64,000 nucleotides of DNA from Holacanthus passer (GCA_025331565.1 JAFREQ010000014.1:2002501-2066500); one strand, 5' to 3'. Shown: positions 51,001 to 63,737, numbered from the stretch's first letter. The notes: a model not told the origin generated them from the letters alone. Program-made: numbers and translations.

Positions 51001-53880
51001 GAGTCAGTGTTCCCAAACAAGCCCTTCACATTAAATGACAAAATGTTGCCCAGTAGACTGCACAAGACTGTGGTTTAGATTAAAATGAAACATAAAGTAC
51101 ACATACTATGTTAACATGCAAAATTTAATGTAACAGTAGCACAAGTCATAAAGTCAGCAAACCACTGCATTTTCTTGCTTATGAAATGCACATTTCATTT
51201 GCAAGAGGAATAATGTGTTAATTCTTCTTTTAAAAGATAGTGTTGCTCTAAGTGTGGGCATTTTCTGCTCTTACTCAATGTGTTCGTCAGCTCTTGCCCT
51301 CTTATAAATTAAGTGCATCAGTTTGAGTGATTGCTATACCATTTTGGTAATATCTGACATAAATATTGTAAAATGCAATTAGACGCATGGGTTGAAAGTG
51401 TAATTCACTGTAACTTTCCTCATTATCATGGCTGTGTGACTCATGACTATTAACAAGAATGAAGTCTTTCATTTTCATTTCAAGGGGGGAAATGTTCCAT
51501 CGTTGTCATGTACTAACAGTCCAGCTCGTGATGGGAGCCTCTCTGAAAATGATAGAATGAACTGAGTTAACTCCATACAGCTCCCTGCGGAAAACTCAGC
51601 TGACTTGACTTCTTTATTAAATTTCCAACAGCCAAATATTTATACAACTACCACGACGCATGAATCAGAGATCTCTGCAGAGAGAGGCTCCCCTGATGGA
51701 ACAGCGCATAATGAAAGAGCAGAGAAGCATTTGGGGATAAGCTTCCTTCCTCTCCTCTGTATTTTGACTGAATGGGGTCTAAATCTCACTGATGGTATGA
51801 AAGAAACAATAATAGCACTCATCTGCAAAATAATGCCAACGGTGAAAAGGACAGGAAGAAACCAACAAAACAAGAGCAGATTTGGACGGGGGCTTAAACA
51901 GCCACGGCGTTACATAAAAAGGAAATAGGTCGGGAAAAGTGGGATCAGTAGCGGGAAACTCTCCTCAGAGCATGCACACAGAAATATCAAAAAGAAGATT
52001 CCCAAAGCAGAATTATGAATTTATGAACCTCATGGTTGTTTTGATGAAGCCTAACAGGACGACTGACTGAAATATTTTGCAGCTAACTGACGCCATATTC
52101 ACAGCTAATAACTGTGAGCAAAGCAAGAACACAGCCAGAAGCACAGAGCGGGCCTTTAATTGCATTAAATATTCAAATGTAGTCACATCAGCTTTCTTAA
52201 GCCAAACTACAACAGAAAATACTTAATAATCTTGCACAATCTGCTCACACTGCATGCTAATAAAGCTTGTGCAGCCTTTGGTATTATCTCTCAGTCTTAT
52301 AGGAGATGAATACAGCCGTCTTGTTATATTGCTGTGATTTAAAGTCTGCAGCCATGTGGATGTGCTCCGAATGTGCCATTACACCCTTGAAGTTCGTTTG
52401 TCTGGTGCTTGCACTGCAAACTGTTGAAGTGCTCTGCCTGAGTAGGAGAAGAAAGAGCAAATTTACATTTCAATTTAGCAGCTGGTAATTAAGCTACCCG
52501 GCAAAGCTCCTCCGTAAAGTCTGACTCGAGTTAATTGTAGATGAAAAATAAAAGCGCTCGCATTAATGGACCCCAAAACTCCCCCGCACTTGAGTCCTCA
52601 CTCTGCAAAAGAGGCAAAAGTTGATGCTCAAATATTAATGCCAGCACTGATTTAATGTTCAGAAAGCATCATCCACCTTGTGGTGCTTTTGTTTTGTTAG
52701 TTCAGTGAGCTGCAAGTCAAGAAGCATCATCAGCTGCATGATGAAGGCAAGTCTGAGAAACCAGCAGTTTGTGTCTAATGAGTCCTGTACATCCAATCAT
52801 TTCTCTTGATGAACACTGTGCTTCACGCTGGTTGATGATGGTTTATTTATTTATTTATATGGCGTGTAAAGTAATTTTCATAATCATTACTCTTCTAAAC
52901 ACAGTGTGACGTGTCATTAAACAGACTCCTCTGTCTGTCGTCTGTTTTCTGTCTGATTTCACGTCACGACTTCCTAAAGAAACAGCAGCACTATGGTGTC
53001 AGTGAATGTGCTCAATGAAAAACTCAATGTATGTATGTATGCATGTAGTTATCTATGTTGCTTTGACTTAGGGAGCTTTACAATCATTGCATCATACAAC
53101 ACCATCCTGACACCCTTAATCCAGATAAGGAAAAAAATGGAATTTCAGGAAGAGCAGCAGAGGAGGGATCCTTATTCAGTCTTGTTTTAGTACTTTTCAG
53201 GTTTGATTTTGACGTCATGTGTGAACACTGTCACATGTACAGCGAGATGCATTAAAACATCTAAACATTTTTATTTGAGATTGATTTTGAGATTTCTTTG
53301 CGTGATATAGATGTGTAATGACATCACAGGCTGCACACAGGGAGTAAAAAAAGGTACTTGATGTATGTCACAGTCTTTCATTTTCAAGACGTACCAGCCT
53401 AAATGGAGCATTGATCCTGTTGTTAAATGAGTCTCTGTGGGGGTTACACCAATTGTCCAGTTTCACAGGACAGACTTCCTATTAAAAAGCAGCAGCTGGA
53501 AAATGAGCAATCTGAGCGAGGGAGCCCAAGTGAGACATTAATGTAGGGGGTGGGAAAGAGAAATGTTTGCAATTTTCTTCTCCCACCTAAGACACACACA
53601 TACACAAACAAACACACATCAATCTGCCTGAACACAAACCCATAACTTGCGTTTCAATCGGCAGTGGTTGAACCACAGAGGCGCCACATAAATACAACAG
53701 CTATTAAACGGATATTCAGCATCTAGAGGTGGCGAGAAAAGCTACTTCACAAACTTTCTGATGTGTTTATTGTATTAGTTACTATATGTCTGTGAAGGTA
53801 AGTTATACACATCAACACTACGTTAAGAAAAGACATCAACCCGCCTGGCTCCACTGAACATCCCTCGTGTTTCCCTATGC
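48060..53880. other. Gene-free stretch
   Basis: Nearly 6 kb with no exon, RNA gene or strong repeat that I can support. Scattered short open frames have no domain motifs. Confidence 0.3.
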
Positions 53881-53889
53881 TTTTCCCCT

Positions 53890-54305
53890 GTCTGTCTTTC
53901 TCTGTTGGTGTGTCTGTCTAGCTGGTGTGGCCGTGGAACCTCCTCCCCCTCCTCCTGGCTTGGCTCTACCTGCACACCTGCACACTATCAGCTCATCCCT
54001 CGGCCCAGCCTGCACACACCTGACCTTCATCAGCCCATCAACCTGTTATTTGCCCCTCATGGTAGCTACTCTCCAGGCTCTCTCTCCTGGTGTAACCTGT
54101 AACCTTTTTCTCCTTGAGGATCGATCATCTCCTCGTCGGTTTGCCAGCCAGCCATTACCTACCTCACCTCACCTCGCCTCCTCCCTGCCACCTTGGATCC
54201 TCACTCTCCTCACCATCAGCTCATATCCAAATCCTGTTATCAATAAAATGTTGTTTCTGCTTCAACCAGCTCCATTTTTTTGCACTTGGGTTCACACTAG
54301 TGTTC
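53890..54305 (+). repeat. Interspersed repeat ending AATAAA...CTTCAACC...TGGGTTCA, plus orientation
   Basis: Pyrimidine-rich, higher-G+C insert in A+T-rich surroundings. It ends 'caataaaatgttgtttctg', 'cttcaaccagctcc' and 'gcacttgggttcacac', with AATAAA at 54242-54247. The same end architecture occurs at 36530-36600 and 58170-58245 on the other strand. A 165-codon open frame (53867-54364) spans it but shows only proline- and serine-rich low-complexity protein, so it is not called a gene. Confidence 0.5.
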
Positions 54306-54309
54306 CCAT

Positions 54310-57300
54310 CACAAAACAGCTGCATTATTTGAGATGGATGAGGTACAATTTCTGTATTAGCTAATGCTAAAAAGTGATCACAGCCTGCAACATAGGAAAA
54401 TTACTGAGCAGAGGATAATCTGAAATGTTTGGGAGAGCAAGGAACTATGGAGCCACAAAAGGCAAAAGGCATAAACTTTCCACCAGATAGTTTCTCGTGA
54501 GCACGAGGCACAAAGGTTTTTTTTTTTTCTTTTTGCCCATGTCCCTTTAGGGACTCATCCCAGATAATAATTTTTTATGATATTTTATTTCATAGTTTCC
54601 TTATGAGATTTATTGTAAAAGACAGAATAAGAAAAGATCAAAGAAATAGCTTTTGTGTGTGTCACAGGTCAAAAAAAGTGAGTTAGCAGACATGTCTCTG
54701 TATCTGGGCTTTATTTTCATCATCAAACTCGATTGGCAGAAAGGACCACCACAGAAAATGAATCTTTCGTTATTAGTGGTTGAAAATCAATTTTCATACG
54801 CCTGCAGCTGCCTCCACATTCATTTTATTCTGCCTCATAACAGAAAGCAGCACACAGATTTCTCTTTCTTGTCCCCACAGTGGACTTTAATTTAAAAGTG
54901 TTTTCACATTCAATGCTGCCCTCTTTGGAGCAGCTGTCTGGACGAAAGGTCTCCGGGACATCTGGCTGTGCGACTCGAGGATCATACAGTTGGTTTGATT
55001 ATGAGGGACAGTCAGACATCTGATCTTGTACAGAATCAGAATGAGCTCAGTGAAGTATTTTATAGTAATTATTTTATTGTTTCCTGTTAGTGTGTTGATA
55101 GCTTGTACAGTAGCTCACAAAGAGTATACTTTAAAAATTTGAATTTAGTTTATACAGTCAGTATGAAATATGAAGTTGGGACACCACTATAGAATTTATT
55201 CTGAGAGGATGGTGACACTTTCGTGCTGTTATTTCATCCTGACAGTGGTGAAAACATGTCTTGCTAGAAACAAGCGTGTAAGTTCGTAGAAACTACAATC
55301 TGATGAGTTCAAAAAGTAAACAAAACGGGTTTGCATTGTGCCTCTGTAATGGACTTTAATTTGCAGTGATGATGTGTAGTCTCTTTGACCTAAATGATAG
55401 AGGATAATTATAATGGAGAACGGGAACATGTCCAGAAGAGACGACCGGCTTTATCTTTCTGAAGGTAATATTTCTGTGGATTTGTCTGAGGAAGGTCACA
55501 CGGACAAAAAGAAACTTTGAAAAGCAGAGAAGAGAGAAAGAGAAGGTTACTTTGAACAGTGATAGAGTGGAAAACCAACTATCTTCATTCAGCATTGAGG
55601 ACATGAACTGTTGTTACTGCCAGAAAACATCTATTTGATGAAATGAAACACATCGATCCGGGAGATTTGGACAACAGACTCAAGCTCATTTTGAGTTGCC
55701 CAACAGACCTTTTTTTTCATGAATAAAAATCAGTGCAAATGTCCAGGTAGAGTGGAGAGAGCTCAGGGTAGAAAACAAGTTTCTTGGGGGAGATCAGCTG
55801 CCAAAAGGAATCACTGTCTATCTCACTAAACAAGATATTTTCTGAAACAGTAAGCTCTTTTATTTCATTTACACTCAATCCATACCCATTGTTCTGTTTC
55901 AGCACATTTATACTTCAGCAGATTAAGAGAGTATCAAGGCTTTTGAGCGTATTCACTGGAGACTTTAAGCTGAAGCAGCAATATTCCAACAACTTCATAA
56001 ATCAGCACAGTGTGCGGCATTTAAAAAGACTACTGTAACGCCGGCCAATCAGACAGTTCCTCGTATTAGACTGAGACCAGCACGAGTTGGCTTCTTGGTG
56101 CTCGGATAAATGAAGTTGTCAGTGGCCACTCCATGTAATTCATGGGATTTACAGGCCGTTTGTTTGTAGGAACAGATGCTGCTTCTCTCTCGGGGCTCTC
56201 ATGAAACGCATGACATGTGAAGAAAGACCTCGGAGTAAACACACCATCCTCACAGCTACCACAGAGGATGATGAAAGGATATGATGGTTTCATGGATGCT
56301 CCCTGAGGGGGCCACACTTTTCCACTTAATGATGGTATTATAGCAGCTGGTGGTAAAGACTTGGCATGAATTACAGTATCCATAGCAGATGAAACAGAGA
56401 CCACATTGTACCCAGAGTCTAAAGTCTAAAAATAATGAAACATTACCACCTTGTTTAGTAGTTTTATTTATGTGCAAATGGGAGTGTTTTGAACCTAGAA
56501 TATTGTTTGCAAGTTATTTCATATGCATGTGTTGTGATATTTAAAAAAATAATTTGACAAAATTGGTCTTTGACAAAATTGTATCATACTCAGTGTACAC
56601 ATGTGAGGTTGACATTGATCTGTCTGCAAGAAAGCAAATGTGTGTATTTGCCAAAATGTCTAACTAAGCAACTAGCTACATTCAATTTGCACAATTTAAC
56701 TTCATCCACAACACTACTTATTTCAAAGTTCTTTATGAAACAAGTTTCTGAAATAGCCACTATAAAATCCAACTAATCTCTCTTTAACCAAATCATAAAT
56801 GAACTATAATTTAGTCTTACACTATGTACCAGCCCTCATTAAGGGCTTCATGTAGTCCACTTACAACATCCTGGAACTGACACAGATGGACGTTTAAGTG
56901 CAGGGATGTTAGCTTGTTGTGGCGAAGGCTCGTTAATCCTAATTAGAGCCCGTCACTAATGAAGCCATTGGCCCTGTTGCATAGCCAGAGGCACGATGCT
57001 GCTCCTGCTACAGATGCACTTGTTTTCATCTTGGTCTCTTTTACCTTCACAAGTGGTCTCTAACAGACAATAAATCTCATTCCCATGCACTTTAATCTCG
57101 GCTTGTTTATAAGCAACTGTTATGGATTATAGGTACATTCAGTACATATACGCATTATTTCAGCCACAAGGGTTGAGCCTCATTTCACCACAACACTTCA
57201 ACTGATCAAATTTCACATGCAACCGATGCAGTCTGTGCATCCTTTGAAAAGTGCATTGCAAAGCCACAAATTAATTCTTGAATGAGGCGATAACTCTGAA

Positions 57301-57695
57301 TAGCAACTTCTGTAGCTGAGGTATGCAAGGACGTTTTGTTTGTACTTGTGAGGAGGGCGCGAGTTGGCCTGAAGGCTGAATACTTATTAATGTATGGGCA
57401 ACCCAAAATGCTAATGAATAAAAAGACTGTCTTGGCAGTGAATCTGCCTGTACTGCACGTTGCTGAAGAGTCACTGGATGAATTATTTGGTAATCAAGCA
57501 TCATCATGAAGTGGCAGAGAGTACTGCTAAATCAAAAAGATGCCAAAGCACAACACAAAGTTAATTAATCAGTAAAGTATTCAATGATTTTTATGTAACC
57601 TTGTCATTTCTGATGTTCCCACTGCTCTTTAATAAAAGCATTTAAAATGCTTCTAGCACGAGAAGAACTGCTGTTATCAGTGTCCAGATTATTCC
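54310..57695. other. Gene-free stretch
   Basis: No gene supported. A minus-strand open frame at 56066-56404 is the most protein-like one but matches no family I know and lacks flanking exons. Confidence 0.3.
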
Positions 57696-57699
57696 ATCT

Positions 57700-58475
57700 G
57701 CATTTTTCTGCAAATACAGAAAACACAAACAAATACAGAAATGTGTTGCAAATACAGAAAACAAGCAAGTTGCACAGAACTCCAGAGGACAATAAAAACT
57801 GATGAACACAAGATGAACAACTTAAGATACAGGCTATGTTAGCGGGCTATATATGTTGTTTCCTCTGTGTATCTCATCAGTTTATTTTAACTGGAAGGCT
57901 ATGGGAAGGTAACACTTGGTGTGTAGCAAACATCTATAATAATATATGAATCGTGCAATCAGAGTGATAAAATGAACTTAAATCATTCGCTCCTTTTCCA
58001 ACACCATTCACATGTCATCAACTTGCCATGCCAACAACGCCCTGATGTGTTTTTCAAGTTTTGTTCTCTTTTCTGTTTGTGGCTCTGTTTTCTGTCTTTG
58101 TAGCACGTTTCAGTGTTTGGCTGTGTTTCTGTATTTGTAGCATCGATGTCACAGTTGTGCAGGCGGGGTCGCAGGAACACGAGGGACTGGGCCCAATTGC
58201 AGACAACAGAGACAGGGCTGCAGCAGTTTAATGATTTATTGCACAAAATCATTATCACATTGCATTAATCAAATTGGTAGGGCTTAAAGGATGGTGTGGC
58301 AGGCAAAGGTCAAAAGCAGAGAAAACAGGCAGGATGTGACAGTGGATTTATGTGGATTCGAAAACTCATTTTCTGTATTTGTAGCACATGTGTGTTTTTT
58401 TTTTTTTGTTGTTGCCCATTTCTGTATTTGTAGCAGGTTATTGTATTTGCTTGTGTTTCCTGTATTTGTAGCGTG
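57700..58475. repeat. Inverted 'CTGTATTTGTAGC' array
   Basis: The left arm (57705-57770) repeats 'caaatacagaaaac' three times. The right portion (58085-58145 and 58365-58475) repeats the complementary 'ttctgtatttgtagca' at least five times. The words are the same in opposite orientation, so the region is a large imperfect inverted array, interrupted by an inserted element. Confidence 0.65.
58145..58343 (-). mobile_element. Nested short non-autonomous element bounded by GATGTSACAGT
   Basis: GATGTCACAGT at 58145-58155 and GATGTGACAGT at 58333-58343 bound about 190 bp that lacks the CTGTATTTG words found on both sides. Inside are 'gactgggcccaattgcagac' and TTTATT at 58235-58240, similar to the repeat at 36490-37040. 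Whether the bounding words are terminal inverted repeats (TGTCACA/TGTGACA) or a target duplication is undecided. Confidence 0.45.
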
Positions 58476-58479
58476 TTTG

Positions 58480-60415
58480 ATTATACTACGTACAGTATTG
58501 TATGTTGTATATACAGTTGTTTTCATACTGATGAAGATGTTTTCTTCATTTGCTTGTGTTTAGTCTATTTGAGTGTGTTATTTGAAGCTGCAGTGTGTTG
58601 AACTCTCAGTTCCACCGTAAGAAACCATTCACGCATTTATTTACTTGTTCAAACCAGACTGCACCAAATCCAGTTTGACAACTCCTCTCAACTATTTTGA
58701 CGCTCAGGTCTCAGAAGTAGTGTCATGACTTCAGTTGCTGTCTTGCGCAATGATTACTCTCTTCCTGCCCCGGTGCTCAAAGAAACTCCATAAAGTAAGA
58801 GTTTGTGCATCACGGGGGGGGGGGGGTTCTGCAGCCTCATAACACCTGTCTCTATTTGGAATTGGCCAGGCAGTAACGTGGATCTCTTTAGATCAGGCCG
58901 GTGTACTCCAATATCCCATCAGTCTCTCTTTCTCCATATTGATCGCCACCCCTCCTTCTCTTCTGCGAGTAATCACAGGCTGGCAGCGAAGGGAAGATGA
59001 CAGCGCTTCTTGCATTCTGCATACGGATGAGATGTAATCTGTCTGCCGTCTCAAGCTGGAAGTGCTATCAGGGGGCCGCGGGGCACGGGAGCGGAAATGA
59101 CTCTGTTCTGTTCAATCATTGTTCTCTCTTGAACCGGGTCTCTTGGACGTAGCTGAGAGCTAAAAGATTTTGCTTTCACACACACACACACACGCACAAG
59201 GAGGAGGCTATCTATTTGATGAGCAGAATCCACTTGGACTATGTAGTTTCAAGGCGACAGTCTCTGCGACCACTGACCCCTTGGTGTCCATCTTTGGCCC
59301 AGCTTTCCATTCTCACTGACTGAGATAACTAAGTTTCAGGCTGCTGGATCACCCCTGACATTGCTGTTCTGCAGAGACTGCACCAGGCATCTCCTCTCTG
59401 GTTGGTAATCTGCAGAGAGTCGCGTGATGAAAGCAGCTCAGACTTGAATGTATTTCTTTGCAGTGAGACTAAAGAAGCTTGTTAAAGTGGCTTTTCTGTG
59501 TTGGGATCCATTGAAGATTCAGACTGTTTGCCAAATACATTTAAGATTCTGTCTGAGTGGTTCAACTTCAAAAAGAACTTCAGAGCCAATCCAAAGCACA
59601 CCCACCAATCACTGTCAGAGCCTCCCTTGCTTGTCTTTGCGTGACAGCTTTGGAGATCTCTTCTCTGTCTCCCTACTAGATTTGGAGGGAATTGTAATCA
59701 TGGTCTCTTCTGAGTGGCAGCATCAATTTTACACAGCAGAGCTTCAGAGCACAGGAAGATTAATTGCTCTCCGTTGCCCTCTTGCTACCTTTGCATTACG
59801 CAGTTTCAACTTTGTCTGGTTTCATAGATGTCAAAACAAGCTTTTCTCTCTTACTTTGCATGGTGTTGCCGCTGGTTTAATCTCTGTTGTCTGATCAAAA
59901 CATTACAGAAGCTGTCTGAATACTTAACTGTCTTGTATTAGTCAGTGTGGACGGGTGTTCACTTCTGCTGTTCAATGTGGCATGTACACTGGAGACATGC
60001 GAAGTACACAGCGAGAGCAAGATGTACAGCAATGATGTCACCTCTCTAGTTTGTTGTTACATAAAACTGCATCTTATTAGACAGGAGACAGTGGACATGT
60101 ATTCCAAAAGAAAAGGGAGCGACAGACGTTCACATCCAAACACAACAAGCCTCATGGCTAGTTTGAGACATTCTGTCAACTCTGATGGGATCAGATATTT
60201 AGTTTAATCCCCTCACATCACCCCTTCTGTCACTAACTCCCTCATTCCTCCTCACACATCCTCCGTTTGCACCGCAAATGTTCTCTTTCCCACCATCTGA
60301 CAGTGGCTCGTAGCACAAGCCAGACATGAGCGTCGCTTCTGCTTCGTCAAGTTTTAAATTCGTGCACTTGCTAACTTAGAATTATCTTCCACTGTCTGGA
60401 GCAACAGATTAACGG
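58480..60415. other. Gene-free stretch
   Basis: Contains a poly-G run (58814-58826) and a short CA run (59178-59192). No exon supported; the open frames at 59448-59894 and 59947-60207 show no domain. Confidence 0.3.
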
Positions 60416-60424
60416 CACATTAGT

Positions 60425-61055
60425 TTCAACAAATTAGAGTATAAAGAACTACTCAGATCTTTCACTAAAGTAAAAGTATCAAGGCTACAGTGTAAATATA
60501 GTCAGTATACAAGTAAAAGTCCTGCATTCAGAATATGCATTAGCAGCAAAACGTTCTTAAGTTATGAAAAATAAAAGTACTCATTATGCAAAATGAGCAC
60601 ATTAAGAGTGTTATATAAATGACATAATTGGATTATTTTTGCAAATGCATGAACATGTAAGCAGCATTTCGCTGGTATAATTGGTCGAGTTGGAGCTAAT
60701 TTGAACTTCATATACTGTTATGAACTTAGTTTGATAACAAATCTTCATATTTTAGTTTTGTGCATTAACCAAAATGTGTTTTGTAAGTAAGTAAGTAACT
60801 ACTTACAAGTGGTGGACTAGTGGAGTTAATGTTATATTTATAAATATCTGCGATATTTACAGATATATTTGCAATATTTGTATTTTGTTGTGTGTTTTTG
60901 TATTAGGTTGTATTTTCTGCTTTTGTTCTAAATTTGTAATAGAAGTGTGAGGAATAGCCCAAATCAGAACTGTTCAAGTTTACTTCAAGTACCTCAAAGT
61001 TGTTCTCAATGACAGTACTTGAGTAAATGTACCACATTACTTTCCACCACTGAAG
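60425..61055 (+). repeat. Interspersed repeat, 'agtggtggaagaagtattc' family, long forward copy
   Basis: Starts 'gaactactcagatctttcac', continues 'taaagtaaaagtatcaaggc', 'gtaaaagtcctgcattcaga', 'agtactcattatgcaaaat' and 'gtggactagtggag', and ends 'cagtacttgagtaaatgtac' then 'tttccaccactg'. It is the most complete copy in the window. No coding capacity. Confidence 0.7.
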
Positions 61056-61059
61056 GAAA

Positions 61060-62700
61060 CATGAACAATTAAATCTGACAAAGCTGACAATGCACTAGTT
61101 TTCACAAGTGAATCTATCTTGTTATTAGCTGGTAAAGAGGTGGGGGGATAATGTCAGTGGGCTCTGATCTGAGGCTTTGGGGGGTTATCAGCAATATCTT
61201 CTCAACAGAACAAAGCACTGCCTCCCTTTGATGGCAACCCTAAGTTAGGAAACATGATTAAAGTGCTCTACTTTCTGCTAATCCTCTGAGGGGAAACTTG
61301 ATAAATCTACTGAGCAGCAAAAAGGACATGGAAGGGAGCCGAGGCAGAAAAGGGGGGGGGGGAGTGGAAGCAACGTTTCAAAATGTGTCTTGTCATTCAG
61401 TCTTTGCATGTTAAAGACCAAAACCAAACATGCCTTTTCATTGCCTGCATTTAGTAATTAATGAACAAACAAGCTCAGTGAAATGTTTTCAACTGTGCAT
61501 TCAAAGAATTTCTTTCCAGATCGTCTCCCTTCACTGTCCCAGGGGATGAAAAGAGAGATGACACACTTCACATCTCTCTCATCCTCCGTGGTAAATGTCT
61601 TTCATGGAAACTGGAAGTCTGTTAGGTGCAATTATCATCCCCATCATGCTTCTCAATACTAATCATTCTCTATTTTCCTGCGCCTCGAACCATCTCAGGC
61701 CGTCTCACTCTGACATTTTACTAAAGCATCAAACTCTTTTTTTTTTTTTTTTTGTAATTGTTTACCACTTGCACTTGTCTTGTAGCTCAGCACATCTTTT
61801 GTCTCAAGATTTGCACGTTATGTAACCGAGATAATCTCCCACATCTGGGTGGTTGGCAACTTGATGAGATACACCCCAAATCACAAGGGCTCTGTACTGT
61901 AGTGATTTAAGACACCCGCACACCCAACACAATGGCTCACTTTGAAACACTACATTTATTATTCAGTGGCAAATCCAGTTAAACCTTCATGGAGCAGGGA
62001 TACCATCGCACTATTTGTACATGTGGCCCAGCTACTGTAGAGGATGTGTTTCCTGCCTCCATAAACGCGAGTGGTTTTCAATATTCAGCCGTGCTCCTCC
62101 AGGTGTGCGCTGCCAAAACTGTCAGGACGCAACGCTTGAGCTGTTCGTCTCCATTTTGGAAGAAACGCTTCTCATTGGACAGAGGAAACAAATGGCCCCA
62201 TTTTAGATATAATGGATTTTAATGCTGACTGGTGGTAAAACCTCACAGACTGTCGGGCGAATTATGAGATAAGATAACTATTAAATTGAGGATTCTGTCT
62301 TCTACAGTGAAAATCGACAACTTATTTTCTGTTTTACCGAAAGGTTCGCTTTGTCTCAGGTCTGAAGCTTGCCGAGACATTTGACTCTGAGTGCTGGTTT
62401 TTGTAGCATGGAAGTAGGCTTATTCAGTCTGCCCTCCTGTATCTATTTTTGTATAATACAGCCATCAAGAATGCTTTTACTATGAAAAGCAGCTGCATCC
62501 CCCCTCTGTCCATTTCTCTTTAAAAAAATCAATTGCAGTAGCAATGATTATCCTTTCTAATTTTAAAAAAACCCAAGCATAATTCAGCCTTTTGCCTCTG
62601 AGCCAATTATTCCATCTTCTGCATATTTCACACGTGCATGTTGTCCCAGATTCATGAAAAAGCCTCCTAGCAGAAGTCATGTCAAAGAATTAAGGAGAGA
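61060..62700. other. Gene-free stretch
   Basis: T-run at 61737-61753 and a G-run near 61353. No gene or other repeat is supported. Confidence 0.3.
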
Positions 62701-62705
62701 AATCG

Positions 62706-62734
62706 TAAATAAATAAATAAATAAATAAATAAAG
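62706..62734 (+). repeat. (AAAT)n microsatellite
   Basis: About seven AAAT units. Confidence 0.9.
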
Positions 62735-62758
62735 TGCATGAATCTCTGCAGGGTCAGA

Positions 62759-62814
62759 AGAGAAAGAAAGAAAGAAAGAAAGACGGAAAGAAAGAAAGAA
62801 AGAAAGAAAGAAAG
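62759..62814 (+). repeat. (GAAA)n microsatellite
   Basis: About thirteen GAAA units with one interruption (GACG). Strong purine bias gives spurious Lys/Glu/Arg or Ser/Phe open frames. Confidence 0.95.
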
Positions 62815-63296
62815 GGGAAAAAAGCAAAAAGAGGCTGTTTGTGAAGCTGAATGGCTCTTTGGTTTTGAAGGGAGGACCATACAAAAATCTGGTCACGTTT
62901 TCATCTCTCCTTCTGTCATGCCTCGGAGCTTCCTGGCATCCCTCTGAACTTGAACAGTTGTCCGGCCTCCAAGTCTCTGCATCTCGGCTATAATAAGTAA
63001 AGAGGACCATGCAGGGACGTTCAGGCTTCTCTGCAAACCCTCTCCTCTCTGTCCCCCTTTTCTCCATCCTTCTTCCGATGAAGCCTCTCCAGCAGAGTAA
63101 AAACACATTCATGATTGTGTCACACTTTTGTAAATTCATGATCATTTTCATTCAAAAGCATGATGTAATGTTTTCATGTGCAGACACAACACTTCAGAGG
63201 AAGGGCTTATTATAATCAAAGAGGAGGAGGAAGAGGTGCCAGCAGGCCTGCACCTCATCTGTTGTTTTCCTGCTCCTCATGCTTTAATGATCAAAT

Positions 63297-63308
63297 GCCC
63301 CCTGGTGG
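63297..63308 (-). promoter_or_regulatory. CTCF-like motif, reverse
   Basis: GCCCCCTGGTGG on the plus strand, i.e. CCACCAGGGGGC on the minus strand, a full match to the CTCF core. Orientation is convergent with the forward motifs at 38127 and 46860. Binding is not shown. Confidence 0.4.
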
Positions 63309-63489
63309 TTCAAATCAGTCATGTGCATTTTTCATCTCTTTCCAACAGCCTCTGCTTTTTGTTGTGACATCCTTGGCTTCTTCCAGTGTTGTTTTTCTCA
63401 TCTAATAACAAAGCTTTTATCTTCAAAAAGGTGCCTGAATATTAAAACTTATTTTACCAGCAACAGCAGATTCAGGCCAGGCACAAGAA

Positions 63490-63735
63490 CATACCTAAAT
63501 GCAGTGATGCAAAGTACATTTTCTAGTACATTTTTGAGGTAGTTGTGCTTCACTTGAGTATTTCCATCTTATTCTATTCTTCACTTTGACTTCACTACAC
63601 TTCTGAGGGAATTATTAAACATTTTACATTCGCATTCAACATTCATCTCACAGCTGATGTTACTTTTCCAATCAAGATTTTACATAAAAACATGCAAGAC
63701 AAGCTTTTAAAATACAATGAATTGTTAAATATTAA
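63490..63735 (-). repeat. Interspersed repeat, TACTT family, reverse copy
   Basis: Starts 'cagtgatgcaaagtacattt' and runs through 'gcttcacttgagtatttcc' and 'cacttctgaggga', to 'aaaacatgcaagac'. Same family as 60425-61055, truncated. Confidence 0.5.
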
Positions 63736-63737
63736 AC

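Noticed and set aside
53867..54364. 165-codon open frame, plus strand
   Set aside because: Lies across a pyrimidine-rich interspersed repeat, gives only proline/serine-rich low-complexity protein, overlaps other open frames, and has no domain or splice support.
56066..56404. 112-codon open frame, minus strand, with varied composition
   Set aside because: Most protein-like of the gene-free region but with no recognised family, no flanking exons and no start/stop context of note; a database search would decide.
62690..63151. 153-codon open frame, minus strand
   Set aside because: Its Phe/Leu/Ser run is the (GAAA)n and (AAAT)n microsatellites read on the other strand.
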